Translations under genes and position numbers: made by a program
The notes under the pieces: model-generated
Told to the model about the DNA's origin: nothing
The model's database searches: none
Seen by the model: only the letters and a program-made list of their open reading frames with translations
Source: Bacteroidota bacterium
GTDB taxonomy: Bacteria > Bacteroidota > Ignavibacteria > Ignavibacteriales > Melioribacteraceae
Length of the DNA: 64,000 nt
Direction of reading: 5' to 3'
Assembly: GCA_021820065.1 (NCBI GenBank)
Contig: JAKAEE010000012.1
Span: forward strand, 1 to 64,000
Shown: positions 24,744 to 32,578 of the stretch, one piece after another
Numbering within the stretch: the stretch's first letter is position 1
Layout: every line of letters begins with the position of its first letter

Positions 24744-26045
24744 TCAATACGGATAGAACACGTAGAACAAAACCGAAAGCGCGCACAGGACCCACATTCC
24801 CGGTTTAACTTCTTTGATTCTTCCGGCAACAAAAAATGTTAACGGATAAATAACAAACCCGGCAGTCATTCCAATTCCGAGATTATAAGTGAAGCTCATC
24901 AAAGTCATTGTAATAAAAACCGGAATTGTTTCTGCAAGATCATCAAACTTCAAATGTGCCACTGGAGAGATCATTAGCAAACCAACTACTATTAGCGCTG
25001 CGCCGTAAGCGTAAGCTGGAATAGCGGAGAAAAGTGGCGCGAAGAAAAGCGCGCACAAAAACAGAATTGCAGTAACAACGGCGGTTAATCCGCTCTTTCC
25101 CCCCGCTTCAATTCCGGCAGCAGACTCAATGTACGTCCCCGTAGTTGTTGTTCCGCAAACAGCGCCGATAATAGTTGCTAGTGCATCACTAAGCATGGGT
25201 TTTTCTATTTCGGGAAGGTTGCCGTTTTCATCCAACATTTTAGCTTTGTAGCCAAGCCCAAGCAACGTGCCCATCGTATCTACGAAATCCATCACGAAGA
25301 CTACTAAGATCACAGCAAAGAATCCCCAACTAAGCGCACCGAAAATATCCAGCTGTAAAAACAAAGGAGAAATATCGGGAGGCAAACTAACTAGCTCTTT
25401 CGGAAATTCAGTGATTTTGAAAATGAATCCGAGAAATGCGGCGATCAAAATACCGATTAAGATTGCGCCGTTTACTTTTTTGATCATTAGAATGCCAATA
25501 AGCAGAAAGGCAAAAATGCCGAGAAGAACGGAAGGATCTTGAAGATTTCCAACATGAACCGGCGCACCAGGAACGCCAATTTTAACAATACCGGTTTCGT
25601 TCAAACCGATAAATGTTAAGAACAGACCGATACCGGATGCGAATGCAATTTTCAAACTTTCCGGAATTGCATTTGCAAGCCAGCTTCTGATGTTCAGCAA
25701 TGTAATTATTGTGAATAGAACGCCGCCGATAAAAATTGCGCCGAGAGCCGTCTGCCAGCTGTAATGAAGAACATTCACAACCGTGTAAGCGACAAAAGCA
25801 TTCTCACCCATGTACGGTGCAATTGCAAACGGACGCTTTGCATACACGCCCATCAAGAGTGTGCCAAAGAATGCACTTAGAATAGTTGCAACCATCGAAG
25901 CTCCGAACGGCATTCCGGCGGCTTCAAGAATTTTAGGGTTAACGATGATAATGTAAGCCATCGTTACAAATGTTGTGGCGCCGCCGATAATTTCTTGTTT
26001 AATGGTTGTACCAAGTTCGTCGATTTGAAAAAACTTTTTCAACAT
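24744..26045 (-). CDS. NCS2 family purine permease (AzgA/GhxP type)
   Basis: A 433-residue inner-membrane transporter, probably for hypoxanthine, guanine or adenine. It has about 12-14 hydrophobic helices and the AzgA-type FVTMAYIIIVNP near residues 26-37, ENAFVAYTVV near 79-88, and DFVDTMGTLLG near 252-262. A GGGAGG site precedes the ATG. Only 43 bases separate it from the DUF2905 gene upstream, which leaves no room for a purine riboswitch leader of its own. Confidence 0.9.
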   Translation of the reverse strand: MLKKFFQIDELGTTIKQEIIGGATTFVTMAYIIIVNPKILEAAGMPFGASMVATILSAFFGTLLMGVYAKRPFAIAPYMGENAFVAYTVVNVLHYSWQTALGAIFIGGVLFTIITLLNIRSWLANAIPESLKIAFASGIGLFLTFIGLNETGIVKIGVPGAPVHVGNLQDPSVLLGIFAFLLIGILMIKKVNGAILIGILIAAFLGFIFKITEFPKELVSLPPDISPLFLQLDIFGALSWGFFAVILVVFVMDFVDTMGTLLGLGYKAKMLDENGNLPEIEKPMLSDALATIIGAVCGTTTTGTYIESAAGIEAGGKSGLTAVVTAILFLCALFFAPLFSAIPAYAYGAALIVVGLLMISPVAHLKFDDLAETIPVFITMTLMSFTYNLGIGMTAGFVIYPLTFFVAGRIKEVKPGMWVLCALSVLFYVFYPY

Positions 26046-26088
26046 TACATCCTCCCGAGACTATGTTGGTAGAATTGATAACTGAAAT

Positions 26089-26334
26089 TTATTTGCGTAA
26101 TAAATAAAGGATCAATGATAGAATGAGACTTAGAATTATGGAAGTAACGATTGGAAAATAAAATGTGAAGTTTTTTCCCTTGATTACTATATCGCCGGGC
26201 AGCTTGCCGAGAAAAGGAATTTTATCCCAGAATGTAAGCCCTACTCCGATTGCTATTAAAAGTATGCCGCCGATTATTAAAAATTTGCCGAGCGAATGTA
26301 GTTCGTTCATTTCTCTTTGGGTCATTGTCTTCAA
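26089..26334 (-). CDS. DUF2905 family small membrane protein
   Basis: An 81-residue protein with two transmembrane helices (about 17-34 and 60-78) and the DUF2905 signature GKLPGDIVIKGKNFTFYFP between them. The function is unknown. It directly precedes the NCS2 permease on the same strand and is divergent from the PspC gene. Confidence 0.88.
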   Translation of the reverse strand: MKTMTQREMNELHSLGKFLIIGGILLIAIGVGLTFWDKIPFLGKLPGDIVIKGKNFTFYFPIVTSIILSLILSLILYLLRK

Positions 26335-26527
26335 GAAATATAAATGAATACCTTTTTACTTGCACGAATTTTTATTGAAACAAAAAGCGGCTTGAGACAA
26401 TTATCAAAACGCATACAATGCTGCATGGATTTTTAAAATCTAAAAACATAATTATTTGAACCAAAATGCATTATGTTCGTGTTAGGAAAAATAAAAATTA
26501 CACGACAAGCATTTAGCGATTTACAGA

Positions 26528-27235
26528 ATGACCGAAGAACAAAACAATAAAGAACCCTTTGAAGAAAATTTTTTCGAGCAGATGGAAAACGCTCCGCCCG
26601 TAGTTTCTATCAAACGACTTCAGCGGTCACGATCTGATGTTATAATCACCGGCACATGTTCCGGCATTGCAAAATACTTCGACACGGACATTGCAAACAT
26701 TAGGCTTATAGCAATCCTAAGTTTATTGCTTGGCGGATGGAGCGTTGTTGCCTATCTCATAACCGCCGCTCTGCTGCCTGTTGAACAAGACCCGGAAGAA
26801 CTTGCCGAAGTTGAAAGAGCTAATCAAAGAAAAGAAAATTTCAGAGTTATGTTTAGCGGTATTTTAATTCTTGTCGGCTTCCATTTTGCGTTCGTGCAGA
26901 TTGGATTCATTACCGGCAGCAGATTGTTTGTTTTTCCCAACAGCTTTGTGTTCCCGCTGCTTTCAATTGCAATTGGTGTTTATATAATATTATCCAAGCG
27001 TAAACTTTCAGAGAAAAGCGAGGAACCGCTGCCGACTTTAAAGCGTACAAGAGATAACAGAATTATTTTGGGCGTATGCGGCGGAATCGGAAGATATTTA
27101 AAAGTGGATGAAATCGCTGTAAGAATAATTTTCATCTTTGCTACTTTATTAACTTTAGGTTTGTTTGCAGTTGGGTATATAGTGATAAGTTTATTGACTC
27201 AATTAGAAGAAGAGAACAAGATTGAGACGCAATAA
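26528..27235 (+). CDS. PspC domain protein with two PspC modules
   Basis: A 235-residue membrane protein with two PspC domains, at about 30-90 (SRSDVIITGTCSGIAKYF) and 168-230 (TRDNRIILGVCGGIGRYL), joined by two helices. PspC modules sense or transmit envelope stress. The downstream gene overlaps by 14 bases and encodes another membrane protein, so they probably form a small envelope-stress unit. No PspA or LiaRS gene is in the window. Confidence 0.85.
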   Translation: MTEEQNNKEPFEENFFEQMENAPPVVSIKRLQRSRSDVIITGTCSGIAKYFDTDIANIRLIAILSLLLGGWSVVAYLITAALLPVEQDPEELAEVERANQRKENFRVMFSGILILVGFHFAFVQIGFITGSRLFVFPNSFVFPLLSIAIGVYIILSKRKLSEKSEEPLPTLKRTRDNRIILGVCGGIGRYLKVDEIAVRIIFIFATLLTLGLFAVGYIVISLLTQLEEENKIETQ

Positions 27236-27728
27236 CAACATAATCATCGGTTTGAGTTTTTTAATTTACGGCATACTTTCATTATTGAACGGTTACGGAG
27301 TAATCAATATGGGTAGCCGTGTCATTATAGGAATTACGTTTTGCTTTTACGGAATTGCAACAGTCAATCAGACTTTCGGAAATAACGAAAGAGGAAAATT
27401 ATTTTTTGCTTCCGTTATCTTTCTAATTGGCGTTGTTCTTCTGGTAAAATCCCATTTTGAATTGCTGGACAACCGAGGAATTGTATTCACTTCCATTCTT
27501 TTTATCGGCGGGGCTGCACTTTTTATTTTATTCTTAGAAAATTTCAAAGAGAAAGCTTTTTTATATGCCGGATCACTTCTAATCTTGCTGGGAATTTTGT
27601 CTGCAACTTTTTTTCGAAACTACGGATTGTTCAGCCTGGCAAATAAGATTGGAAATTTATTCGAGTACTTCTGGCCTGTTCTCTTGATCGTTTTCGGTAT
27701 CGGTATTTTTATCAACCGAAAAAAGTAA
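27222..27728 (+). CDS. multi-pass membrane protein, LiaF-like N-terminal part
   Basis: A 168-residue protein with about five or six hydrophobic helices and repeated G-(I/L)-(G/L)-F/Y patterns, as in the membrane part of LiaF/DUF5668-type proteins. The start is TTG at 27222, inside the PspC gene, preceded by an AGAAGAGAA stretch. The overlap indicates translational coupling. No soluble domain is present, so assignment to LiaF is tentative. It is convergent with the anti-sigma gene with a two-base gap. Confidence 0.75.
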   Translation: MRRNNNIIIGLSFLIYGILSLLNGYGVINMGSRVIIGITFCFYGIATVNQTFGNNERGKLFFASVIFLIGVVLLVKSHFELLDNRGIVFTSILFIGGAALFILFLENFKEKAFLYAGSLLILLGILSATFFRNYGLFSLANKIGNLFEYFWPVLLIVFGIGIFINRKK

Positions 27729-27730
27729 TT

Positions 27731-28888
27731 CTACTTTCCGCGCTGAATGCCTTTTTGAATCCCCGCGCCGGTCAGATACACATTTGATGAGGGTGTTGCC
27801 GAACCACCGCTTAACTCAACTGTAATCTCAAACCCGTCTATTTGTTCTTTCGGAAGGAATGGAAACGACGTAATTCTAATAAATTCGTTTCCAGTCGGTT
27901 GATAAGCCCCAAGTGAATAAGCTTGCCCTTTATTCATCATCCAAACCTGATATGCTTGATTGGGCTGCAGCGGTTTTGGATTTCTGAATTGAATCAATCC
28001 TTCTTTCTCTGCAAACGAAAGCAGTAATCTGGCAGAACCTTTTTCGGCGGCATCTTTACTCGCAAGATCGTACATCGAAATATCTTTGTAGTTGAAGAAC
28101 TCGACCAACGCATTATAGTTGGCAACAAATTTATTTGCCGTTATAATAGAAATATTTAAATGAGTTACTTCTGTTTTCAAGTCTTCAACTTGCCGCCGCA
28201 AGGAATCGACCGATGAATAAGTATAGTAACCGAGCAGCATAAAAAGTATAATCGTCAACATAATGGCTATCCAACCGGCAATACCGGAAGAAGTGTTTTT
28301 CTCTGCCCCGGCAGTTTCAATCAACGGTGTATGCTGAATCGTTTGCCTGATTTGAGTTGGCGGCGGTGCGGGTTGACTTTCTTCGAACGCTTTAATCGAT
28401 TCCAATCGTTCCGGTTTAGTTGCTGATGTTTTTTTCGTTACAACATCATCAGCACCTTTTTGCAGATCGCTGCTTTTTTTCAATTCCTCTTCCATCGATT
28501 TAACGGGAGAAGTAATTGGTTTGGTTCTCCTGTCTGCATAAGTCAGAGTGGTCATCTTTGGACGAGCCTGCGGAGTTGATTCGGTTTTTGTTACGCCGCG
28601 AGTTGTGCCGAACGTGGAATTGGTTTTGCGGGTGCTGATCAGTTTCGCTTTAATTTCATCTTTCATTCCAATCAACTTCTTGGCAACCATATCTTTTATT
28701 CCTGCATCCGGCTGTTCCAATTCTAATATTACCGGAATCATCGAAACGATATTCTGCAATTCTCCCAGTTCACGATCCGGCAGTTCTCCACCTTGAGCCA
28801 AGTATTCTTTAAACTGTGCATAGTTATCGGGATCCATGCAGCCGGCAGCAAATGCAGAAATCATTTCATGAATAATTTGGTCTGCCAT
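27731..28888 (-). CDS. RskA-type membrane anti-sigma factor
   Basis: A 385-residue anti-sigma factor. The cytosolic N-terminal domain (about 1-90, HEMISAFAAGCMDPDNYAQF) is followed by a Thr/Lys-rich linker, one transmembrane helix near 205-222, a short coiled coil (SLRRQVEDLKTEVTHLN), and an extracytoplasmic RskA domain with QAYQVWMMNKGQAYSLGAY. It begins one base after the stop of the ECF sigma gene, so the two are coupled. It should hold the sigma factor at the membrane until regulated proteolysis. Confidence 0.88.
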   Translation of the reverse strand: MADQIIHEMISAFAAGCMDPDNYAQFKEYLAQGGELPDRELGELQNIVSMIPVILELEQPDAGIKDMVAKKLIGMKDEIKAKLISTRKTNSTFGTTRGVTKTESTPQARPKMTTLTYADRRTKPITSPVKSMEEELKKSSDLQKGADDVVTKKTSATKPERLESIKAFEESQPAPPPTQIRQTIQHTPLIETAGAEKNTSSGIAGWIAIMLTIILFMLLGYYTYSSVDSLRRQVEDLKTEVTHLNISIITANKFVANYNALVEFFNYKDISMYDLASKDAAEKGSARLLLSFAEKEGLIQFRNPKPLQPNQAYQVWMMNKGQAYSLGAYQPTGNEFIRITSFPFLPKEQIDGFEITVELSGGSATPSSNVYLTGAGIQKGIQRGK

Positions 28889-28889
28889 A

Positions 28890-29468
28890 TTATTCTCTCA
28901 CCAACGAATCGCGTAAACTGTGAAGAGCCGCCATTACTTTACTTCGAACCGTTTCAACAGGAACGTTAAGCTTGTCCGCAATTTCATCAACTGCATATCC
29001 TTCGTAATAAGCAAGATGTAAAACATATTTCTGAGTATCTGTAAGCCGTCCTAATGCCTGTTCAATTTTTGGTTTTAAAGTGAACGCCGTATTGAAATCC
29101 AAACTATCCATGTCGGGAGGAAAAGATGGAAGAATATTATAGTCTTCATAATCATCATCATAAAACTGGGTTGTTGCAGTTGCCAAACGTTCCCTTCGCA
29201 ACGTGTCAACCGCTTTATTGCGCGCCAATGTTACAAGCCAGCTGAAAACATTTCCGGTGCTCGGATCAAATTTGCTTATCTTTCTCCACACAATTACAAA
29301 GATTTCAATTAAGATTTGATCTGCGGTTGCTTGATCGGGTGCAATTTTTTTAACGATTGTGTAGAGAAGCGGCGAGTAACGGTCGTATAATTCTTCCAGT
29401 GCGCGGGATTCAAACCGAGCAATTTCCTGCATCAATTCTAAGTCTGATAATTCTTTAAATCTCGACAA
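28890..29468 (-). CDS. ECF sigma factor (SigK/RskA-paired type)
   Basis: A 192-residue ECF sigma factor. Region 2 (ALEELYDRYSPLLYTIV, IFVIVWRKISKFDP, NVFSWLVTLARNKAVDTLRR) and region 4 (LGRLTDTQKYVLHLAYYEGYAVDEIADKLNVPVETVRSKV) are complete. The adjacent RskA-type gene is its expected inhibitor. Homologues of the SigK/RskA kind respond to envelope or redox stress; the stimulus here is unknown. Confidence 0.92.
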   Translation of the reverse strand: MSRFKELSDLELMQEIARFESRALEELYDRYSPLLYTIVKKIAPDQATADQILIEIFVIVWRKISKFDPSTGNVFSWLVTLARNKAVDTLRRERLATATTQFYDDDYEDYNILPSFPPDMDSLDFNTAFTLKPKIEQALGRLTDTQKYVLHLAYYEGYAVDEIADKLNVPVETVRSKVMAALHSLRDSLVRE

Positions 29469-29898
29469 CCGTCACCAAATGTTGATGAAAAAATTACAAT
29501 CAAAAGTATGATTACTAAGGCTTAATTGCAATTGAGTATATAGCTGTCGGCTTTCTGCTATCGGCACTTATTTCATTTTAATTGATTTCCCTCAAGGAAA
29601 TTTCAACTGATTTAGTGACTCATTGAAATAACAAGTGCTTAAAATTTTTCTTTTTTTTCGGAGATAGTTATCTATATTCGGTTAGAAAATTGACAAGCCC
29701 CGGGGAGGAAAAAGTGGGGAACAAACATAAAAAGATTTTCAGCGTCACTTCGAAGAACACACTAATTTCACACTACATACTTTTTACTCTTTACTTCAGA
29801 CTTCATAGAAAGCCAAAGTCCGGCAAACTGTTTAGCCGCTTGCTTGAATTAATCTTCCCAAACTTTGTGATAAAGAAAAACCAAATATTGGTGAACTA
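29469..29898. other. long noncoding gap with heptamer arrays
   Basis: This 430-bp gap between the sigma gene and the next lipoprotein has two 7-nt-period arrays: AGCTGTC, GGCTTTC, TGCTATC, GGCACTT at 29542-29569, and CTACATA, CTTTTTA, CTCTTTA, CTTCAGA, CTTCATA at 29773-29807. A frame starting at GTG 29714 behind GGGGAGG ends by overlapping the next ATG, but it runs through the second array (see rejected items). Nothing else is visible. Confidence 0.6.
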
Positions 29899-30963
29899 AT
29901 GAAAAAGAAAATTTTTGCAGCAGTAATTTCGCTTGTGGTTTTAGTATTAAGCTCATGCAACAGCAATCCTCTCGAAGCGCCTGTAGTTCCCAGGACAAGA
30001 GATTATGTATGGTCTGTGGATACCATATTAAACTATGCATACATGAATAAGCTTTGGGGAAGTTCTCCCTTGGATGTTTACGCTATAGGGCAGCCGGGCA
30101 TTTGGTCAAAATCAATTTGGCATTTTGATGGCTCCAACTGGTCGACCGACAATGTAGTGCGTGCCTTTGTCCCGCATTCAATCTACGGTTTTTCAGCGAA
30201 CAATATATGGATTGGCGCGAGCGGTGGAAAAATTTGGAACAACCAGAGCGGCTACTGGAAAGAAGTTGCGGTTTTAACAAAAGATGGGCACAGTGATATT
30301 GTTTTTGATAATATGTGGGGAGAATCTCCAAATGACATGTATGCTTTCGGCGCTGATGCGGATGATAAACTATTGGCAAATATCAGTGTTATTGCCCATT
30401 ATTCCGGCGATAATTGGGTTATGATGAATACAGATGGACTGCATGGTATTGTTGAACGTTTTTATAGAAATAAAACTGATGGAACTTTTTATTTAAGAAC
30501 AAACAGAATAGGCGGCGGTGAATTCCCTGATAGTAACCTCATTTATGAATATACACCGGAATCTTTAATCTCTAAAAAATATAACAAGATTTATGGGAGT
30601 ATAGAGACTCAAGGTCAGCAGGCAGATATTAGTCTTATCAATGGCGAGGTCTATTTTGTTTTAGGAAATGAAATAGCCAAACGGGTAAATAATCAATTTC
30701 AAACATTTCTAAGAGTAGATAATCCTAATTTTTACCAGCGTATTTGGGGAAGGAATTCAAAAGATATTTTCCTTCTTATGACAGACGGATTAGCCCACTA
30801 TGACGGAACAGATATAGAGTATTTATTTCATTTCAACAAACCAAGAACCCAAATCTATATTGGCGGGGCGGCATTATTTGACTATGAAGTTTTCTTTTTG
30901 GCGGATGAATCCTCGACGGGGTTATATCTAATATATCACGGAAAACCAAATAAAGGAGGTTAA
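29899..30963 (+). CDS. lipoprotein with WG-type propeller-like repeats
   Basis: A 354-residue predicted lipoprotein (signal peptide ending LVLSSC, lipobox Cys20). At least four repeats share the pattern (L/M/I)WG-x-(S/N)-x2-D-(V/M/I)-(Y/F)-(A/L): near LWGSSPLDVYAIG, MWGESPNDMYAFG, IWGRNSKDIFLLM, and a variant IYGFSANNIWIGA. The spacing suggests a beta-propeller. No enzyme motif is seen. It is more AT-rich than neighbouring housekeeping genes and is followed by a terminator and an exported protein gene. Confidence 0.75.
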   Translation: MKKKIFAAVISLVVLVLSSCNSNPLEAPVVPRTRDYVWSVDTILNYAYMNKLWGSSPLDVYAIGQPGIWSKSIWHFDGSNWSTDNVVRAFVPHSIYGFSANNIWIGASGGKIWNNQSGYWKEVAVLTKDGHSDIVFDNMWGESPNDMYAFGADADDKLLANISVIAHYSGDNWVMMNTDGLHGIVERFYRNKTDGTFYLRTNRIGGGEFPDSNLIYEYTPESLISKKYNKIYGSIETQGQQADISLINGEVYFVLGNEIAKRVNNQFQTFLRVDNPNFYQRIWGRNSKDIFLLMTDGLAHYDGTDIEYLFHFNKPRTQIYIGGAALFDYEVFFLADESSTGLYLIYHGKPNKGG

Positions 30964-30972
30964 AGCAAAAAA

Positions 30973-30999
30973 GGACAGCGTTGACGCGCTGTCCCTTTG
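30973..30999 (+). terminator. rho-independent terminator
   Basis: GGACAGCG (30973-30980) pairs with CGCTGTCC (30987-30994), six-base loop, flanked by AAAAAA and CTTTGT. It starts 9 bases after the lipoprotein stop. Confidence 0.8.
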
Positions 31000-31203
31000 T
31001 AACAGAGAATAACCGTTATATAGGTTGGCGCCCTATTTGCAAAATTATTTGTCTTTTGCTTCTGTGAATTGAAGCGGACAAATAAACTGTTGCGGCTATT
31101 CTATTTTTAAAACTAATAAATTTTTCACAATAAAAAGGAGGTAAGCGGCAAAAATTGTTTTGCAAATTCTTTTAACTAATTTTAATCTTTATTGGAGTTC
31201 AAA

Positions 31204-32448
31204 ATGAAAAAATATTTTTTATTCTTTTTAATATTTGTATTTACACTTGTAGAATTGCATGCTGAAGATAAATTCTACATATCAAAGCCTACTAGTGGTC
31301 AAACTTTCTATATCCCAAGCGGGCAATCAACCATAAATATCGAAGTTTGTTGGGTTTTTCAGTCTGATACACTAAATTTTGGTGCTTGGAAGTTATCAAC
31401 TGACGTGGGTACATTCAATAATATAACAAGCTGTTATACTGTACAAAATGTGCCCTATGGTTCAAAAACTTGGACCTTGACAGGTACTTCGCCAACAGGC
31501 GGAACCATAACTACTTCTGTCCAATTTAATGTTGTTTTAACTACTGCTAATATCTGGGCAGATAACAATTTTACAGACAACAGCGGACAGGGGACTCACG
31601 GTTCAATAATAGTTGACGGAGGCACTTATACAGCTCCGTTTCCATTTCAAAGAAACACAGGAACAAACGTAACATTAGAGGCAGTATCTCCTCAACCCGA
31701 TAACCAAGGTTATCAGAGAGTGTGGTATACCGCCTCACCAAATCCAAGTGAATGGCTAAGAAACGGCGAATTTAAATCGTATAACCAAACGTATAATTTT
31801 ACTGTATCCTCAAGTGATAATGGCACTACGTATCAGGCACAACTACGCCAAGTGTTGCCACCAAGAATCGCTTACTTCTATCAAGATCCTGACCCGCTCT
31901 ACAACGGAGGAACGGGATATGTATATGCACAGATATCTCAGGGAATTAATGTAACATACTCCTGGTATGTATCCAGTACTCCTTCAAATATTACGCTTAA
32001 CATTACGCCGGATGGCAGCAGGTGTCAAGTGAATTATTATATTCCATATAATACTTTGCCAACCATTAATTTAACATGTGTTGCATCAAACGCAGGGGGT
32101 ACCGATGTAAAATCATACCAATTGCATTGCGCACTTTACGGTTATGGCCCTGCAAGTCTTGCAGTTGCAACTAACGGAGTACTTACGGATGAGAACCCGA
32201 TTTTGGTTTCTTCGGTAGATAATCCCGGCGTTGATGTAACGGATTATTATCTGATAAATAAAGAAATTACTCCGGAAAATAATGTGGTTAAATTTTCAAT
32301 ACACGAAAGAGACGAAACAAAAGGGCAAACTTATCTGGATCAAGTTGAATTATGGGAAATTAAAGCCAACCCAAATGAACTTATCGCGGTTACCGAAGAA
32401 GGTGAAGAAAATGCTGCTGATGAAATAAGTTTAGAGTACTTGGAATAA
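31204..32448 (+). CDS. secreted protein with Ig-like domains, unknown function
   Basis: A 414-residue exported protein. The signal peptide (KKYFLFFLIFVFTLVELHA) is followed by beta-rich repeats with Trp/Tyr-rich strands; the middle (YVYAQISQGINVTYSWYVSS) resembles PKD/Ig domains. The C terminus is acidic and has no type IX sorting domain that I recognise. ATG 31204 is preferred over TTG 31192, because GGAG at 31195 gives a proper ribosome-binding site. A long 5' leader follows the terminator. No orthologous family is recognised. Confidence 0.72.
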   Translation: MKKYFLFFLIFVFTLVELHAEDKFYISKPTSGQTFYIPSGQSTINIEVCWVFQSDTLNFGAWKLSTDVGTFNNITSCYTVQNVPYGSKTWTLTGTSPTGGTITTSVQFNVVLTTANIWADNNFTDNSGQGTHGSIIVDGGTYTAPFPFQRNTGTNVTLEAVSPQPDNQGYQRVWYTASPNPSEWLRNGEFKSYNQTYNFTVSSSDNGTTYQAQLRQVLPPRIAYFYQDPDPLYNGGTGYVYAQISQGINVTYSWYVSSTPSNITLNITPDGSRCQVNYYIPYNTLPTINLTCVASNAGGTDVKSYQLHCALYGYGPASLAVATNGVLTDENPILVSSVDNPGVDVTDYYLINKEITPENNVVKFSIHERDETKGQTYLDQVELWEIKANPNELIAVTEEGEENAADEISLEYLE

Positions 32449-32458
32449 GGTATAAAGG

Positions 32459-32488
32459 AAAGGCGGCTAATGCGGGCCGCTTTTCTTT
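32459..32488 (+). terminator. rho-independent terminator
   Basis: AAAGGCGGC (32459-32467) pairs with GCCGCTTTT (32476-32484) with one G-U, eight-base loop and trailing T-rich tract. It lies 10 bases after the exported protein's stop. Confidence 0.75.
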
Positions 32489-32509
32489 TCACGCTCAATT
32501 GACATTTTC

Positions 32510-32544
32510 CTGAAAGCTGATCGCCAACCGCTGAGAGCTATTTT
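32510..32544. repeat. degenerate heptamer tandem repeat (5 units)
   Basis: CTGAAAG, CTGATCG, CCAACCG, CTGAGAG, CTATTTT in register, 35 bases before alaS. Confidence 0.65.
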
Positions 32545-32578
32545 TATTATATTTGCTTCGAGAAAAAAAGTAGAGCTT

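Noticed and set aside
26046..26088. Possible purine riboswitch before the NCS2 permease
   Set aside because: Only 43 bases separate the two genes, too short for the aptamer, and none of its conserved loops are seen.
29714..29899. GTG-started 61-codon frame with GGGGAGG, overlapping the next ATG
   Set aside because: Attractive signals, but its middle is encoded by the heptamer array 29773-29807 and the protein has no recognisable pattern; kept as a note rather than a gene.
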